A stretch of DNA of 64,000 nucleotides. Source: Pseudomonas wuhanensis. GTDB taxonomy: Bacteria; Pseudomonadota; Gammaproteobacteria; Pseudomonadales; Pseudomonadaceae. The DNA lies in contig NZ_CP117430.1 of assembly GCF_030687395.1 (NCBI RefSeq), forward strand, positions 5,704,001 to 5,768,000, given 5' to 3'. Of this stretch, positions 25,294 through 35,104 are shown piece after piece. How positions within the stretch are numbered: the stretch's first letter is position 1; every line of letters begins with the position of its first letter. The translations under genes and the position numbers were made by a program. Under the pieces are notes generated by a model, which saw only the letters and a list, made by a program, of their open reading frames with translations, had not been told where the DNA came from and searched no databases.

Positions 25294-25698
25294 TTACTTT
25301 TTCTTGCGCACGTACAGTACAAGATTGTGATCAACCATCTCGAAGCCATACTTGTCGACGATTGCTTTCTGCAGCCGCTCGATTTCTTCGTCGAAGAATT
25401 CGATCACTTCACTGGTTTCGACGTTGACCATATGGTCGTGATGCTTGCCGTCGTCCAGCTCGAAGACCGCATGGCCTCCGTCGAAGTTGTGCCGCACCAC
25501 AAGGCCAGCTGCCTCGAACTGGGTCAGAACACGGTAAACCGTGGCCAGACCGACGTCCTCACCAGCCTCCATCAGCGCCTTGTAGACATCCTCGGCACTC
25601 ATGTGGCGTTGCTCGGCGGAATCGAGCATTTGCAGAATTTTGACCCGTGGAAGGGTCACTTTGAGGCCGGCTTTGCGTAGTTCGCTATTTTCAACCAT
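25294..25698 (-). CDS. fur: Ferric uptake regulator Fur
   Basis: Iron-responsive repressor of siderophore and iron-uptake genes. 134 residues: winged helix with the recognition segment VGLATVYRVLTQFEAAGLV (about 49-67) and the metal-binding cluster KHHDHMVNVE near 87-95. It lacks the CxxC zinc motifs found in many Fur proteins, as in other Pseudomonas Fur. Divergent from bamE, the conserved fur-omlA arrangement. Confidence 0.98.
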   Translation of the reverse strand: MVENSELRKAGLKVTLPRVKILQMLDSAEQRHMSAEDVYKALMEAGEDVGLATVYRVLTQFEAAGLVVRHNFDGGHAVFELDDGKHHDHMVNVETSEVIEFFDEEIERLQKAIVDKYGFEMVDHNLVLYVRKKK

Positions 25699-25795
25699 GG
25701 TCAGCTTTCTCGCGATGCTGCTTCGCAGCTTCTCTTAATGCGGGTATGATCGGCGTTTACGTTGTCCCAGCCAAGATAGTGGAAGTCGCCCACCG

Positions 25796-26323
25796 ATGCA
25801 AAACACCAAGCTCTTGCTAACCAGTTTCACCTTTGTGGGACTGCTCGCACTCGCCGGTTGTTCATTCCCCGGGGTTTACAAAATCGACATCCAGCAGGGC
25901 AATGTCGTCACGCAGGACATGATAGACCAGTTACGCCCGGGAATGACCCGCCGGCAAGTACGGTTTATCATGGGTAACCCTCTGCTGACTGACACGTTCC
26001 ATGCCGATCGCTGGGATTATCTGTACAGCCTGCAACCGGGTGGTGGTGAACGCCAACAGGAACGCATTAGCGTTATCTTCAACCCAAATGACCAACTTGT
26101 CAGCCTCTCTGGCGACTTCATGCCAGGCGTGAGCCGCGACGAAGCCATTCTCGGCAAGGACAGTGGCACTACCGTGACCACACCTGCCGAAAACGCCGAG
26201 AAGCCGAAGCCAGAAAAACCGGTCAAGCCAGGTTCGTTGCTGGACCAGATCCAGAAGGACGTGGACAACGTGGAAACTGTTCCAGTCCCGACACCAGAAC
26301 CGTTGGAAACTTCGCCGCAATAA
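25796..26323 (+). CDS. bamE: Outer-membrane assembly lipoprotein BamE (OmlA/SmpA)
   Basis: Lipoprotein of the BAM complex that inserts outer-membrane proteins. 175 residues. Lipoprotein signal with lipobox LAGC and acylated Cys22. SmpA/OmlA domain follows ([37 protein letters not shown]). The C-terminal Pro/Lys/Glu-rich tail is longer than in enteric BamE, as usual in Pseudomonas. A -10-like TATGAT lies about 45 bp upstream. Confidence 0.95.
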   Translation: MQNTKLLLTSFTFVGLLALAGCSFPGVYKIDIQQGNVVTQDMIDQLRPGMTRRQVRFIMGNPLLTDTFHADRWDYLYSLQPGGGERQQERISVIFNPNDQLVSLSGDFMPGVSRDEAILGKDSGTTVTTPAENAEKPKPEKPVKPGSLLDQIQKDVDNVETVPVPTPEPLETSPQ

Positions 26324-26334
26324 TTTGCGACGCA

Positions 26335-26364
26335 ATAAAAAACCCGGCATGTCCGGGTTTTTTA
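26335..26364. terminator. Bidirectional intrinsic terminator, bamE/rnfH
   Basis: Arms AACCCGG / CCGGGTT with a 5-base loop, flanked by an A-run on the left and T-run on the right. It therefore works as a terminator for bamE on the plus strand and for convergent rnfH on the minus strand. Confidence 0.88.
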
Positions 26365-26384
26365 TCGTCTGGCGTTTAACCGGA

Positions 26385-26699
26385 TCACTGATTCCGGGCT
26401 TTGGCCTCGGCCGCCTTGGCGGCGCGCAACCGGCGAACTTCTTTCGGATCGGCGAGCAACGGTCGGTAAATCTCGAGGCGATCCCCTGCCTGAACCGGAC
26501 GATTGGCCGGCTCAGCGATCACTTTGCCAAAGATCCCAACCGGACAACTGGCCAGATCCAATTCAGGGAATTCGCTGTTCAGGCCGGATTTGAGCAACGC
26601 ATCTCGCACCGTTGCGCCCACCGGTACGGTTACGGCCAGCAGCACCTGACGATCAACAGCGGCATACACCACTTCGATCTTTATCACGGCCTCAACCAT
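26385..26699 (-). CDS. rnfH: RnfH-family ubiquitin-like protein
   Basis: Protein of 104 residues with a beta-grasp ubiquitin-like fold (IKIEVVYAAVDRQVLLAVTVPVG; GDRLEIYRPLLADPKEVRR). Function unsettled; the family forms the partner of RatA as a toxin/antitoxin-like pair in E. coli (RatAB). The start MVEAVIKIEV overlaps the end of ratA by 8 bp. The Lys/Arg/Ala-rich tail is typical. Confidence 0.9.
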   Translation of the reverse strand: MVEAVIKIEVVYAAVDRQVLLAVTVPVGATVRDALLKSGLNSEFPELDLASCPVGIFGKVIAEPANRPVQAGDRLEIYRPLLADPKEVRRLRAAKAAEAKARNQ

Positions 26700-27126
26700 G
26701 CATCTGTTTCGCACGCTGGCAAAACGCGTCCATCAGCGTATTCGCCGCCTGATTGAACAAAGGCCCCAACGTCGCTCGCACCAGCGGCCCCGAATAGTCG
26801 AACGACAAATCCAGACTGATCTTGCAGGCCTTCTCGCCCAACGGCTTGAACACCCAGACGCCGTGCAACTGGCTGAATGGACCTTCCTCGAGGTTCATCT
26901 CGATCGAACGCCCGGGTACCAAGGTATTACGCGTCACGAAATGCTGACTAAGCCCCCCCTTGGCCACGCCGACGCTGGCACGCATAAGCTCAGGAGTGCT
27001 TTCCAAGACTTCGGCCGATGAGCACCACGGCAGGAATTCCGGATAGCGGGCCACGTCGTTGACCAGGTCATAAAGCGCTTGTGCCGGATACGGCAGCAGG
27101 GCCGAACGTTGAATGTGTGTCGTCAT
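26692..27126 (-). CDS. ratA: RatA/Coq10-type START-domain protein
   Basis: 144-residue polyketide cyclase/START-fold protein. Homologues bind ubiquinone intermediates (Coq10), and E. coli RatA was reported to block 70S formation. The start MTTHIQRSALLPYPAQ fits the family; a longer in-frame N-terminus is not conserved-looking. Motifs YPEFLPWCSSAEVL and GPLFNQAANTLMDAFCQRAK are characteristic. Overlaps rnfH, and its start is opposite smpB across the transporter gene, as in the conserved smpB-ratA-rnfH-bamE neighbourhood. Confidence 0.92.
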   Translation of the reverse strand: MTTHIQRSALLPYPAQALYDLVNDVARYPEFLPWCSSAEVLESTPELMRASVGVAKGGLSQHFVTRNTLVPGRSIEMNLEEGPFSQLHGVWVFKPLGEKACKISLDLSFDYSGPLVRATLGPLFNQAANTLMDAFCQRAKQMHG

Positions 27127-27133
27127 GTCAGCG

Positions 27134-28537
27134 TTACTTCCACAGCTGGGCGGCAAACACTACAAGAATGCCGATGGGCGCCACATAGCGCATCAAGAAC
27201 AGGGACAGGGCGAACAGCACCGGACGGCGGATCGACAATTCGTCGCGCACCGCTTCACGCCCCATCACCCAGCCCGCAAACACCACGAAACACAAACCAC
27301 CGAGTGGCAACATGATCCGCGAGGTGAAGAAATCGATCACACCGAAGAAGTCCAAACCACCGGTTGCTCCCCATTGATAGAGGTGGAACATCCCGCCTTC
27401 GTTCACGAAAAACTTGGCTTCCTTCCAGATATTGAAGGAAAACACGGTGCCCAAACCGACGAACCAGCAAATGAATGCCAACCAGAAGGTGACCCAGGCG
27501 CGGCTGATTTTCGTGCGCTCAACCAGGTAAGCCACCATCGGTTCGAGCAGGGAAATCGCCGAACTCCAGGCTGCAATTGCTACCAGCACGAAGAACACTA
27601 CGCCCATCAACTGACCGAACGCTACGTTGCCAAAGGCAAATGGCAGGCTGACGAACATCAGGCCAGGGCCTTCGCTCGGGTTCAGGCCAGCAGCGAACAC
27701 AATCGGAAACAATGCCAGACCGGCCACCAGCGAAACGAACGTATCGAGCAATGCCACGCCCACGACGGTGCCAGAAATCGATGAGTTTTTCGGCATGTAG
27801 GCACCGTAGATCATGATTGAACCGACGCCCACGCTCAGCGAGAAGAACGCGTGGCCCATGGCGGGCAGCAGGCCGTCGAGGACTTTTTCCGGATGGAAGT
27901 CGAACATGAAATGCACGCCTTCCATGAAGTGGCCGGTGGTCATGCTGTAGCCCAGCAGGACAATCACCATCACGAACAGCAGTGGCATCATGATCCGCAG
28001 GCTACGCTCCAGCCCGGCAACCACGCCCTTGGCGATCACCACTGCGGACAGCAGCATGAAAATCGTATGCCAAAGTGTCAGGCGCCACGGGTCGGCGATC
28101 ACATTGCCGAAATAAGCCCCGACCTGATCAGGCGTCACTCCCTGGAAGTCGCCACGGCCCATGTCGATGATGTAATCCAGCGACCAGCCGCCCACCACAC
28201 TATAGAAAGACAGAATCAGCAGCGCCGTGATCATCCCGGCAAATGCGCCCCAGGACCATTTCGCCGAATGCCCCGCTTCCAGCGCCAGGACCTTCAAGGC
28301 ATTCGCCGGGCTCTGCCGTGCGCGCCGACCGATCAGGGTTTCGGCCAGCATCACGGGTACACCGATCAGCGCGATACAGGCCAGGAACATCAGCACAAAG
28401 GCTCCGCCACCGTAGACGCCGACCATGTAAGGGAATTTCCAAATACTACCCAGCCCCACGGCCGAACCGGTCGCGGCGAGTATGAAGACCCAGCGGCTAG
28501 CCCAACTGCCGTGGACAGAAACCTTGTCTGTCGACAT
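27134..28537 (-). CDS. Sodium-dependent transporter, SNF/NSS family
   Basis: 467-residue membrane protein of the neurotransmitter:sodium symporter family. Na-binding TM1 with the unwound Gly-rich segment ([22 protein letters not shown], positions about 13-34) and about 11-12 membrane helices are visible. The substrate is probably an amino acid or related amine, but cannot be told from sequence. Start [15 protein letters not shown] is chosen over a longer form. Stops 7 bp before ratA on the same strand, inserted in the ratA-smpB neighbourhood. Confidence 0.92.
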   Translation of the reverse strand: MSTDKVSVHGSWASRWVFILAATGSAVGLGSIWKFPYMVGVYGGGAFVLMFLACIALIGVPVMLAETLIGRRARQSPANALKVLALEAGHSAKWSWGAFAGMITALLILSFYSVVGGWSLDYIIDMGRGDFQGVTPDQVGAYFGNVIADPWRLTLWHTIFMLLSAVVIAKGVVAGLERSLRIMMPLLFVMVIVLLGYSMTTGHFMEGVHFMFDFHPEKVLDGLLPAMGHAFFSLSVGVGSIMIYGAYMPKNSSISGTVVGVALLDTFVSLVAGLALFPIVFAAGLNPSEGPGLMFVSLPFAFGNVAFGQLMGVVFFVLVAIAAWSSAISLLEPMVAYLVERTKISRAWVTFWLAFICWFVGLGTVFSFNIWKEAKFFVNEGGMFHLYQWGATGGLDFFGVIDFFTSRIMLPLGGLCFVVFAGWVMGREAVRDELSIRRPVLFALSLFLMRYVAPIGILVVFAAQLWK

Positions 28538-28655
28538 CGTTATCACGCCCAAGCGTTCAAAAAAGAGGCCGCATTGTCCGGGATTCAATCAACCTGCTCA
28601 AGCACGTAGCGATACCGTAGCCGACTCGCTTGCAACTCCCTATAATGCCGCCCCT

Positions 28656-29138
28656 ATGGCTAAACAGAAGAAACACCCAACAGGGACCATCGCGCAGAAC
28701 AAAAAGGCGCGACACGATTACTTCATCGAGCATAAGTTCGAGGCTGGTCTGGTCCTGGCCGGCTGGGAAGTAAAAAGTTTGCGGGCAAGCAAGCTACAAC
28801 TGGTTGACAGTTACGTACTGCTCAAGGATGGCGAAGCCTGGCTGCTCGGCAGCCACATTACGCCGCTGATGACTGCCAGCACCCACGTCATCGCTGATCC
28901 GACCCGCACCCGAAAATTGCTGCTCAACCGGCGCGAGCTGGAAAAGCTGGCCGCTGCCGTGCAGCAAAAAGGTTACGCCTGCGTGTGCCTCTCCTGGTAC
29001 TGGAGCAAGCACATGGTCAAGTGCGAGATCGCTCTGGGCAAGGGCAAGAAGGAATACGACAAGCGCGATACCGAACGCGAGCGCGACGCCGGTCGTGAAT
29101 TGCAGCGTGCGGTGCGAAACAAGGGCAAGGAAGATTAA
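28656..29138 (+). CDS. smpB: SsrA-binding protein SmpB
   Basis: 160-residue partner of tmRNA in ribosome rescue. Start [22 protein letters not shown]; a longer in-frame reading overlaps the transporter gene and is not conserved-looking. Features: the OB-fold core with [19 protein letters not shown] and the basic C-terminal tail ([18 protein letters not shown] type) that reaches into the mRNA channel. Its RNA partner ssrA is about 10 kb downstream in this window. Confidence 0.97.
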   Translation: MAKQKKHPTGTIAQNKKARHDYFIEHKFEAGLVLAGWEVKSLRASKLQLVDSYVLLKDGEAWLLGSHITPLMTASTHVIADPTRTRKLLLNRRELEKLAAAVQQKGYACVCLSWYWSKHMVKCEIALGKGKKEYDKRDTERERDAGRELQRAVRNKGKED

Positions 29139-29161
29139 TTTTCCTGCTTGATCGCGGCTTT

Positions 29162-29275
29162 TGTGGCGAGGGAGCTTGCTCCCGCCCGGCTGCGAAGCAG
29201 TCGTAAACGATCTGCTTAACGGTCCTGGCCCAGGGGCCGCTTCGCGCCCCAGCGGGAGCAAGCTCCCTCATCACA
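29162..29275. repeat. REPIN (inverted REP pair) after smpB
   Basis: Two REP palindromes with core GGGAGCTTGCTCCC / GGGAGCAAGCTCCC stand in inverted orientation about 65 bp apart. The spacer has smaller inverted repeats (GGCTGCGAAGCAG; GGGGCCGCTTCGCGCCCC). This is the REP doublet common between P. fluorescens-group genes; it fills the gap between smpB and the convergent lldR-type gene. Confidence 0.82.
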
Positions 29276-29284
29276 GTGAATTGA

Positions 29285-30052
29285 CTACATCCCCTTGCGC
29301 CGCTCCGCCCGAGCCACGCGCTGCACTTCCTGACGCACCTCTTCCAGCACTTCCTGCACATACAAAATGTGCCGGCTGGAAACCTCCCGCGCCTGCTCCG
29401 CCCTTCCTTCGATAATCGCCAGATACAATTCTCTGTGCTGCGCGATCAACATGTCGCGGGTTTCGGAACGCTGTTTGTACATGCCGCCGATGTTGGTCAC
29501 CACGTTGCGCTTGAGCAGGTCGAACAAACCACGAATGGTGTGCAGTAATACCGCGTTATGACTGGCCTCGGCGATCGCCAAGTGAAAATTTGCGTCCGCC
29601 GTGCCCTCTTCCGCCCGACTCACTTCGTCATGGCGCGAATAGCAGTCCTGCAATTCATCGAAGGCTGCAGTCAGCCGCTCACGATCCACGTCCGTGGCGC
29701 GCAGTGCCGCGTAGTAAGCGCAGGATGCTTCCAGCGTATGACGAAACTCCAGCAAATCACGCTGGGCTTCGGGGTTGCTTTCCAGCAGATGCAGCAGCGG
29801 ATCGCTGAACGTCGAGCCCAGGGATTCCACCACATAGTTACCGCCGCCCTGACGGCTGACCAGCAATCCTTTAGCGGCCAATTTCTGAATCGCTTCGCGC
29901 AACGAAGGGCGTGACACGCCGAACTGCTCGGCCAACGCACGCTCTGCCGGCAGGCGTTCGCCAGCCTTCAAGGTGCCCTCGAGAATCATCCCTTCGAGTT
30001 GCTCGACAATATCGTCAGACAAACGGCGCTGCCGAATCTGATCAAACCCCAT
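29285..30052 (-). CDS. lldR: FadR-family (GntR) transcriptional regulator of lactate use
   Basis: 255 residues: N-terminal winged helix (RRLSDDIVEQLEGMILEGTLKAGERL; the recognition part FGVSRPSLREAIQKL is at about 48-62) and a C-terminal all-helical FCD effector domain. Position divergent from lldP, together with a perfect operator in between, identifies it as the LldR-type repressor that leaves DNA on binding lactate. ATG preferred over the GTG one codon upstream; GGAGAA lies 7 bp before it. Confidence 0.88.
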   Translation of the reverse strand: MGFDQIRQRRLSDDIVEQLEGMILEGTLKAGERLPAERALAEQFGVSRPSLREAIQKLAAKGLLVSRQGGGNYVVESLGSTFSDPLLHLLESNPEAQRDLLEFRHTLEASCAYYAALRATDVDRERLTAAFDELQDCYSRHDEVSRAEEGTADANFHLAIAEASHNAVLLHTIRGLFDLLKRNVVTNIGGMYKQRSETRDMLIAQHRELYLAIIEGRAEQAREVSSRHILYVQEVLEEVRQEVQRVARAERRKGM

Positions 30053-30198
30053 CACTCAATTCTCCACGATCCCGGCGGCTCGCCGGGCTCTCTATTCTGG
30101 CCTATCGGCGCTGCGCCAGCACCTACCAGGCGACGTTTGATCGAACAGATCAGATGCGTTCTGCACCGCTCATTCGACAAAAGTTTTAGGGCGGCAAA

Positions 30199-30228
30199 TT
30201 GACACACCGCATACAAGGCTTTTACCCT
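30199..30228 (+). promoter_or_regulatory. Probable lldP promoter
   Basis: TTGACA (30199-30204) and TACCCT (30223-30228) with 18-bp spacing, just upstream of the palindromic operator. Transcription would start near 30235, placing the operator immediately downstream as a roadblock. Confidence 0.5.
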
Positions 30229-30245
30229 AGCCAACAGCGATTGTA

Positions 30246-30262
30246 AATTGGTATTACCAATT
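30246..30262. promoter_or_regulatory. LldR-type operator
   Basis: Perfect 17-bp palindrome AATTGGTATTACCAATT in the lldR-lldP divergent region. It contains the FadR-subfamily pattern TNGT-N-ACNA and fits known LldR operators. Confidence 0.85.
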
Positions 30263-30314
30263 ATCCAAGAACGCTGACCAGTGCCTGACCAACAACAATT
30301 AGGGGCCACCCCAT

Positions 30315-32006
30315 ATGCAAACCTGGCAACAGCTCTACAGCCCGCTCGGCAGTCTCGGCGTGTCCGCACTCGCGGCCGTCATCCCCATCGTATTTTTCTT
30401 CCTGGCCTTGGCCGTATTCCGCCTCAAAGGCCATGTGGCCGGCAGCATTACCCTCGCGCTGTCGATTGCCGTGGCAATCTTCGCGTTCCAGATGCCGGTC
30501 GATATGGCCTTCGCGGCAGCCGGATATGGCTTCGCCTACGGCTTGTGGCCGATTGCGTGGATCATCGTGGCAGCGGTATTCCTCTACAAACTGACGGTCA
30601 AAAGTGGCCAGTTCGAAGTGATCCGCAGCTCAGTGCTGTCGATTACCGATGACCAACGCCTGCAAGTACTGCTGATCGGTTTCTGCTTCGGCGCGTTCCT
30701 GGAAGGTGCCGCCGGTTTCGGCGCACCGGTAGCGATTACCGCCGCGCTGCTGGTGGGACTGGGCTTCAACCCGCTGTACGCCGCGGGCCTGTGCCTGATC
30801 GCCAACACCGCACCGGTGGCTTTCGGCGCACTGGGAATTCCGATCATCGTCGCCGGGCAAGTCACCGGCATCGACGCGTTCAAGATCGGCGCCATGACCG
30901 GTCGCCAGTTGCCATTGCTGTCGCTGTTCGTGCCGTTCTGGCTGGTATTCATGATGGATGGCCTGCGCGGCGTTCGGGAAACATGGCCGGCTGCATTGGT
31001 GGCCGGTTTGAGTTTCGCCATCACCCAGTACTTCACCTCGAACTTCATCGGCCCGGAACTGCCGGACATCACCTCGGCGCTGGCCAGCCTGGTTTCTCTG
31101 ACGCTATTCCTGAAAATCTGGCAGCCAAAACGCGCCGCTGGAGCCCACATCGTCGGCGCGGTCTCGGCTTCCGTGGTGGCCAGCGCCGGTGGTTTCGGTC
31201 AACCGCGCACCACCGTGGCTTCGCCCTACAGCCTGGGGGAAATTTTCAAAGCCTGGTCGCCGTTCCTGATCCTCACCGTACTGGTCACCATCTGGACGCT
31301 GAAACCGTTCAAGGCGATGTTCGCTGCCGGCGGCTCGATGTATAGCTGGGTGTTCAACTTCGCGATTCCGCATCTGGATCAAATGGTGATCAAGGTCGCC
31401 CCGATCGTGACCGCCCCGACGGCGATTCCGGCGGTGTTCAAACTCGATCCGATTTCTGCGACTGGCACGGCGATTTTCTTCTCCGCGCTGATCTCGATGC
31501 TGGTGCTGAAGATCAATATAAAAACTGGTCTGACCACTTTTAAAGAGACTGTCTACGAACTGCGCTGGCCGATTTTGTCCATCGGCATGGTGCTGGCCTT
31601 TGCCTTCGTCACCAACTACTCGGGCATGTCGTCGACCATGGCTCTGGTACTGGCAGGTACGGGTGCGGCATTCCCGTTCTTCTCGCCGTTCCTCGGCTGG
31701 CTCGGCGTGTTCCTGACCGGCTCCGATACTTCGTCCAACGCACTGTTCAGTTCGCTGCAAGCAACCACCGCGCACCAGATCGGCGTCAACGACACCTTGC
31801 TGGTGGCGGCGAACACCAGCGGCGGTGTGACCGGCAAGATGATTTCGCCGCAATCGATCGCTGTGGCCTGCGCCGCGACCGGGTTGGTGGGCAAGGAATC
31901 GGATCTGTTCCGCTTCACCCTCAAGCACAGCCTATTCTTTGCAACGATCGTCGGCCTGATTACTTTGGCTCAGGCCTACTGGTTCACCGGCATGCTGGTG
32001 CACTAA
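30315..32006 (+). CDS. lldP: L-lactate permease
   Basis: 563-residue LctP-family proton symporter for lactate (and glycolate). About 13 membrane helices spread over the length, with family motifs such as [21 protein letters not shown] (about 128-148) and [15 protein letters not shown] (about 472-486). First gene of the lactate operon behind the operator. A 152-bp gap with a hairpin separates it from lutA. Confidence 0.96.
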   Translation: MQTWQQLYSPLGSLGVSALAAVIPIVFFFLALAVFRLKGHVAGSITLALSIAVAIFAFQMPVDMAFAAAGYGFAYGLWPIAWIIVAAVFLYKLTVKSGQFEVIRSSVLSITDDQRLQVLLIGFCFGAFLEGAAGFGAPVAITAALLVGLGFNPLYAAGLCLIANTAPVAFGALGIPIIVAGQVTGIDAFKIGAMTGRQLPLLSLFVPFWLVFMMDGLRGVRETWPAALVAGLSFAITQYFTSNFIGPELPDITSALASLVSLTLFLKIWQPKRAAGAHIVGAVSASVVASAGGFGQPRTTVASPYSLGEIFKAWSPFLILTVLVTIWTLKPFKAMFAAGGSMYSWVFNFAIPHLDQMVIKVAPIVTAPTAIPAVFKLDPISATGTAIFFSALISMLVLKINIKTGLTTFKETVYELRWPILSIGMVLAFAFVTNYSGMSSTMALVLAGTGAAFPFFSPFLGWLGVFLTGSDTSSNALFSSLQATTAHQIGVNDTLLVAANTSGGVTGKMISPQSIAVACAATGLVGKESDLFRFTLKHSLFFATIVGLITLAQAYWFTGMLVH

Positions 32007-32032
32007 GCACTACACGCCACACAGAAAAAACC

Positions 32033-32057
32033 GACGCCGGATTACGCCCCCGGCGTC
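32033..32057. terminator. Hairpin between lldP and lutA
   Basis: Arms GACGCCGG / CCGGCGTC with a 9-base loop, 26 bp after the lldP stop. Only the minus-strand side has a T-run, so in the direction of the operon it looks like a partial terminator or mRNA-stabilising structure rather than a full stop. Confidence 0.45.
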
Positions 32058-32157
32058 AGCTATTCATAACCGGGTCTGCAAGGCTGCTGAAAGCTTGTCT
32101 CTCTATATTCAGCAGCCTCAGCGGACGGATAACCGGGACCACCCGGAGACACGCCTG

Positions 32158-32982
32158 ATGAGCGAGCTTTTTTACAACGCTGTGCCGAACGCGACCCGCG
32201 TCGCCCCGCCACTGCCCGAGCCTCGGCAATACCCCAGCGAAAAACCGTCACGGGTGTACCTGTTCGGGACCTGCGTGGTGGATCTGTTCTACCCCGAAGC
32301 CGGGATGGACGCGATCCACCTGCTGGAACGCGAGGGCATTCGTGTTGAATACCCGCAAGGGCAGAGCTGCTGCGGGCAACCGGCCTACACCTCGGGTTAC
32401 ACCGAACAGGCCAGGACCGTGGCGCGCTCGCAACTGGCGCTGTTTGCCGGGGATTATCCGGTGGTGGTGCCGTCGGGTTCTTGCGCGGGCATGTTGCGCG
32501 AACATTACGCCGACTTGTTCAAGGACGAGCCGCAGACGTTGAAACAGGTTCAGGCCCTCGCGGCACGGACTTATGAGTTGGCCGAGTTTCTGCTGTTTGT
32601 CTGCAAGGTGCAGCTCAAGGACAGCGGCGAACCGGTCAAAGTGGCGCTGCACACGTCGTGCTCGGCACGCCGTGAAATGAACACCCACCTGCATGGCCGT
32701 GAGTTGTTGGCGCAGCTAAGCAATGTGGAGCGAGTCGACCACAGCCACGAAAGTGAATGCTGTGGCTTTGGTGGGACTTTCAGCGTCCGTATGCCAGATA
32801 TTTCCGGCGCGATGGTGGCTGACAAGACCCGGGCGTTGAAGGAATCCGGCGCGCACAAGGTACTCAGTGCCGACTGCGGTTGCCTGATGAACATCAATGG
32901 CTCGTTGGAGAAACAGCAGGAAGCGTTGCGCGGTCAGCATTTGGCCAGTTTCCTGTGGCAGCGTACCGGAGGTGCCCGATGA
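32158..32982 (+). CDS. lutA: Lactate utilization iron-sulfur protein LutA (LldE/YkgE)
   Basis: 274-residue subunit of the LutABC L-lactate oxidizing complex. Two CCG (DUF224) cysteine motifs are seen, QSCCGQPAY and ESECCGFGGTF, the heterodisulfide-reductase-like ligands for an iron-sulfur cluster. Start MSELFYNAVPN is preceded by GGAGA at 8 bp. Its stop overlaps the lutB start (ATGA). Confidence 0.94.
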   Translation: MSELFYNAVPNATRVAPPLPEPRQYPSEKPSRVYLFGTCVVDLFYPEAGMDAIHLLEREGIRVEYPQGQSCCGQPAYTSGYTEQARTVARSQLALFAGDYPVVVPSGSCAGMLREHYADLFKDEPQTLKQVQALAARTYELAEFLLFVCKVQLKDSGEPVKVALHTSCSARREMNTHLHGRELLAQLSNVERVDHSHESECCGFGGTFSVRMPDISGAMVADKTRALKESGAHKVLSADCGCLMNINGSLEKQQEALRGQHLASFLWQRTGGAR

Positions 32983-34433
32983 GCACTTCCACGCTTATTC
33001 CTACGGTTGCCGTAGAAGAAGATTTTCGCGCCCGGGCTCACAAGGCTTTGGCTGACACGCAACTGCGAAACAACTTTCGCACTGCAATGGATTCACTGAT
33101 GAGCAAACGGGCAGCGTCCTTCAGCGATGCCCATGAAAGAGAACATCTGCGAGTGCTGGGCAATGCTGTCCGCGCCCGTGCTTTATCCAAGTTGCCCGAC
33201 CTGCTCGAGCAGCTTGAACAGAACCTGACCCGCAACGGTGTGACAGTGCACTGGGCGGAAACGGTGGACGAAGCCAATGGCATCGTCTTATCGATCATCC
33301 GCGCTCACGAGGCGCGGCAAGTGATCAAGGGCAAATCGATGGTCAGCGAAGAGATGGAGATGAACCATTTCCTCGAGGCTCAAGGCATTGAATGCCTGGA
33401 GTCGGACATGGGGGAATACATCGTCCAGCTCGACCACGAGAAGCCTTCACACATCATTATGCCGGCGATCCACAAGAATGCCGGTCAGGTCGCGTCCTTG
33501 TTCCACGACAAACTTGGCGTGGAGTACACCAAGGACGTTGACCAACTCATTCAGATCGGTCGCAAAGTCTTGCGACAGAAATTCTTCGAAGCAGACATCG
33601 GCGTCTCCGGCGTCAACTTCGCCGTGGCCGAAACCGGCACCCTGCTGTTGGTGGAAAACGAAGGCAACGGGCGCATGTCGACCACCGTGCCACCGGTACA
33701 CATTGCCGTCACGGGCATCGAGAAAGTCGTCGAAAACCTGCGGGACGTTGTACCGCTGTTGTCGCTGCTGACCCGTTCGGCGCTCGGCCAGCCGATCACC
33801 ACCTACGTCAACATGATCTCCGGGCCGCGCAAGGAACATGAACTCGACGGCCCGCAGGAAGTGCACCTGGTATTGCTCGATAACGGCCGCAGCCAGGCGT
33901 TTGCCGACAGCGAATTGCGCCAGACCCTGAACTGCATCCGCTGCGGCGCCTGTATGAATCATTGCCCGGTCTACACACGAATCGGCGGTCATGCCTATGG
34001 GGAGGTTTACCCTGGGCCTATCGGAAAAATCATCACCCCGCACATGGTCGGCCTGGCGAAAGTCCCCGACCACCCGAGCGCGTCTTCGTTATGTGGCGCT
34101 TGCGGTGAAGTCTGCCCGGTAAAAATTCCGATCCCCGCATTGCTGCGTCGCCTACGGGAAGAGAACGTCAAAACCCCGGACAGCCCGCATCAAGTCATGC
34201 GCGGTCAGGGCAGCAAATACTCGCGCAAAGAACGGTTTATCTGGAACGCCTGGGCGAAGCTCAACAGCTCGCCGACGCTCTATCGTCTGTTCGGCTTCTT
34301 CGCCACCCGCCTGCGCGCGCTGACGCCGAGCAACGTCGGCCCATGGACCCAGAACCACAGCGCACCGAAACCCGCCGCCCGCTCACTGCATGACATGGCC
34401 CGCGAGCATCTGGCCAAACAGGGAGACCGTTGA
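32979..34433 (+). CDS. lutB: Lactate utilization iron-sulfur protein LutB (LldF/YkgF)
   Basis: 484-residue electron-transfer subunit. An LUD domain in the first 300 residues is followed by a two-cluster ferredoxin region, CIRCGACMNHCP (about 319-330) and CGACGEVCPVKIP (about 372-384), then a C-terminal DUF3390-like tail. Overlaps lutA by 4 bp and lutC by 1 bp, so the three subunits are translated as a chain. Confidence 0.95.
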   Translation: MSTSTLIPTVAVEEDFRARAHKALADTQLRNNFRTAMDSLMSKRAASFSDAHEREHLRVLGNAVRARALSKLPDLLEQLEQNLTRNGVTVHWAETVDEANGIVLSIIRAHEARQVIKGKSMVSEEMEMNHFLEAQGIECLESDMGEYIVQLDHEKPSHIIMPAIHKNAGQVASLFHDKLGVEYTKDVDQLIQIGRKVLRQKFFEADIGVSGVNFAVAETGTLLLVENEGNGRMSTTVPPVHIAVTGIEKVVENLRDVVPLLSLLTRSALGQPITTYVNMISGPRKEHELDGPQEVHLVLLDNGRSQAFADSELRQTLNCIRCGACMNHCPVYTRIGGHAYGEVYPGPIGKIITPHMVGLAKVPDHPSASSLCGACGEVCPVKIPIPALLRRLREENVKTPDSPHQVMRGQGSKYSRKERFIWNAWAKLNSSPTLYRLFGFFATRLRALTPSNVGPWTQNHSAPKPAARSLHDMAREHLAKQGDR

Positions 34434-35104
34434 TGAGCGCCAAGCAAAATATCCTCGCCAAGTTGCGCAACAGTCTGACGGGTACCACGCCGGTGCCTGA
34501 CAACTTCGATGTCGAATTGGTGACCGAGCCCTACACCTACGCGCCCGATCAACGTATCTCGCAACTGCGTAAACTGATGGAAGCGGTGCACACCGAAATT
34601 CACCTGACGTCCAAAGAAGGCTGGCCCGAATTGCTGGCGCAACTGCTGCAGGATCGCCAATTGCCGAGCCTGTTGATTGCGCCGACGACACCTCACGGTC
34701 AACGCATCACTCAGCATTGGGCGAAAAATCCTGGCCTGCCAGCGCTAAAAGCCTACGACCGCCCGGTCGAGGAATGGAAAGCCGAGTTGTTCAACGATAC
34801 CCCGGCCAGCCTGACCATTACTCTCGGGGCGATCGCCGCGACAGGCAGCCTGATTCTCTGGCCGACGCGGGAAGAACCGCGCCTGATGAGCCTGGTGCCG
34901 CCGGTGCATTTCGCCCTGCTCAAGGCCAGTGAAATCCGCGACAACTTCTATCAGGTGCAACAGGAATTCGAATGGGCCCAAGGCATGCCGACCAACGCCT
35001 TGCTGGTCTCCGGCCCATCGAAGACTGCCGACATCGAGCAAGTGCTGGCTTACGGTGCCCACGGCCCGAAAGACTTGGTCGTTCTGATCCTGGAGGACCA
35101 ATGA
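34433..35104 (+). CDS. lutC: Lactate utilization protein LutC (LldG/YkgG)
   Basis: 223-residue LUD-domain subunit of the L-lactate oxidation complex. Features include MSAKQNILAKLR at the start, the conserved ITLGAIAATGSLILWPTREEPRL region and the C-terminal GPSKTADIEQVLAYGAHGPK motif. Starts in the TGATG overlap with lutB and ends in an ATGA overlap with the next gene. Confidence 0.94.
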   Translation: MSAKQNILAKLRNSLTGTTPVPDNFDVELVTEPYTYAPDQRISQLRKLMEAVHTEIHLTSKEGWPELLAQLLQDRQLPSLLIAPTTPHGQRITQHWAKNPGLPALKAYDRPVEEWKAELFNDTPASLTITLGAIAATGSLILWPTREEPRLMSLVPPVHFALLKASEIRDNFYQVQQEFEWAQGMPTNALLVSGPSKTADIEQVLAYGAHGPKDLVVLILEDQ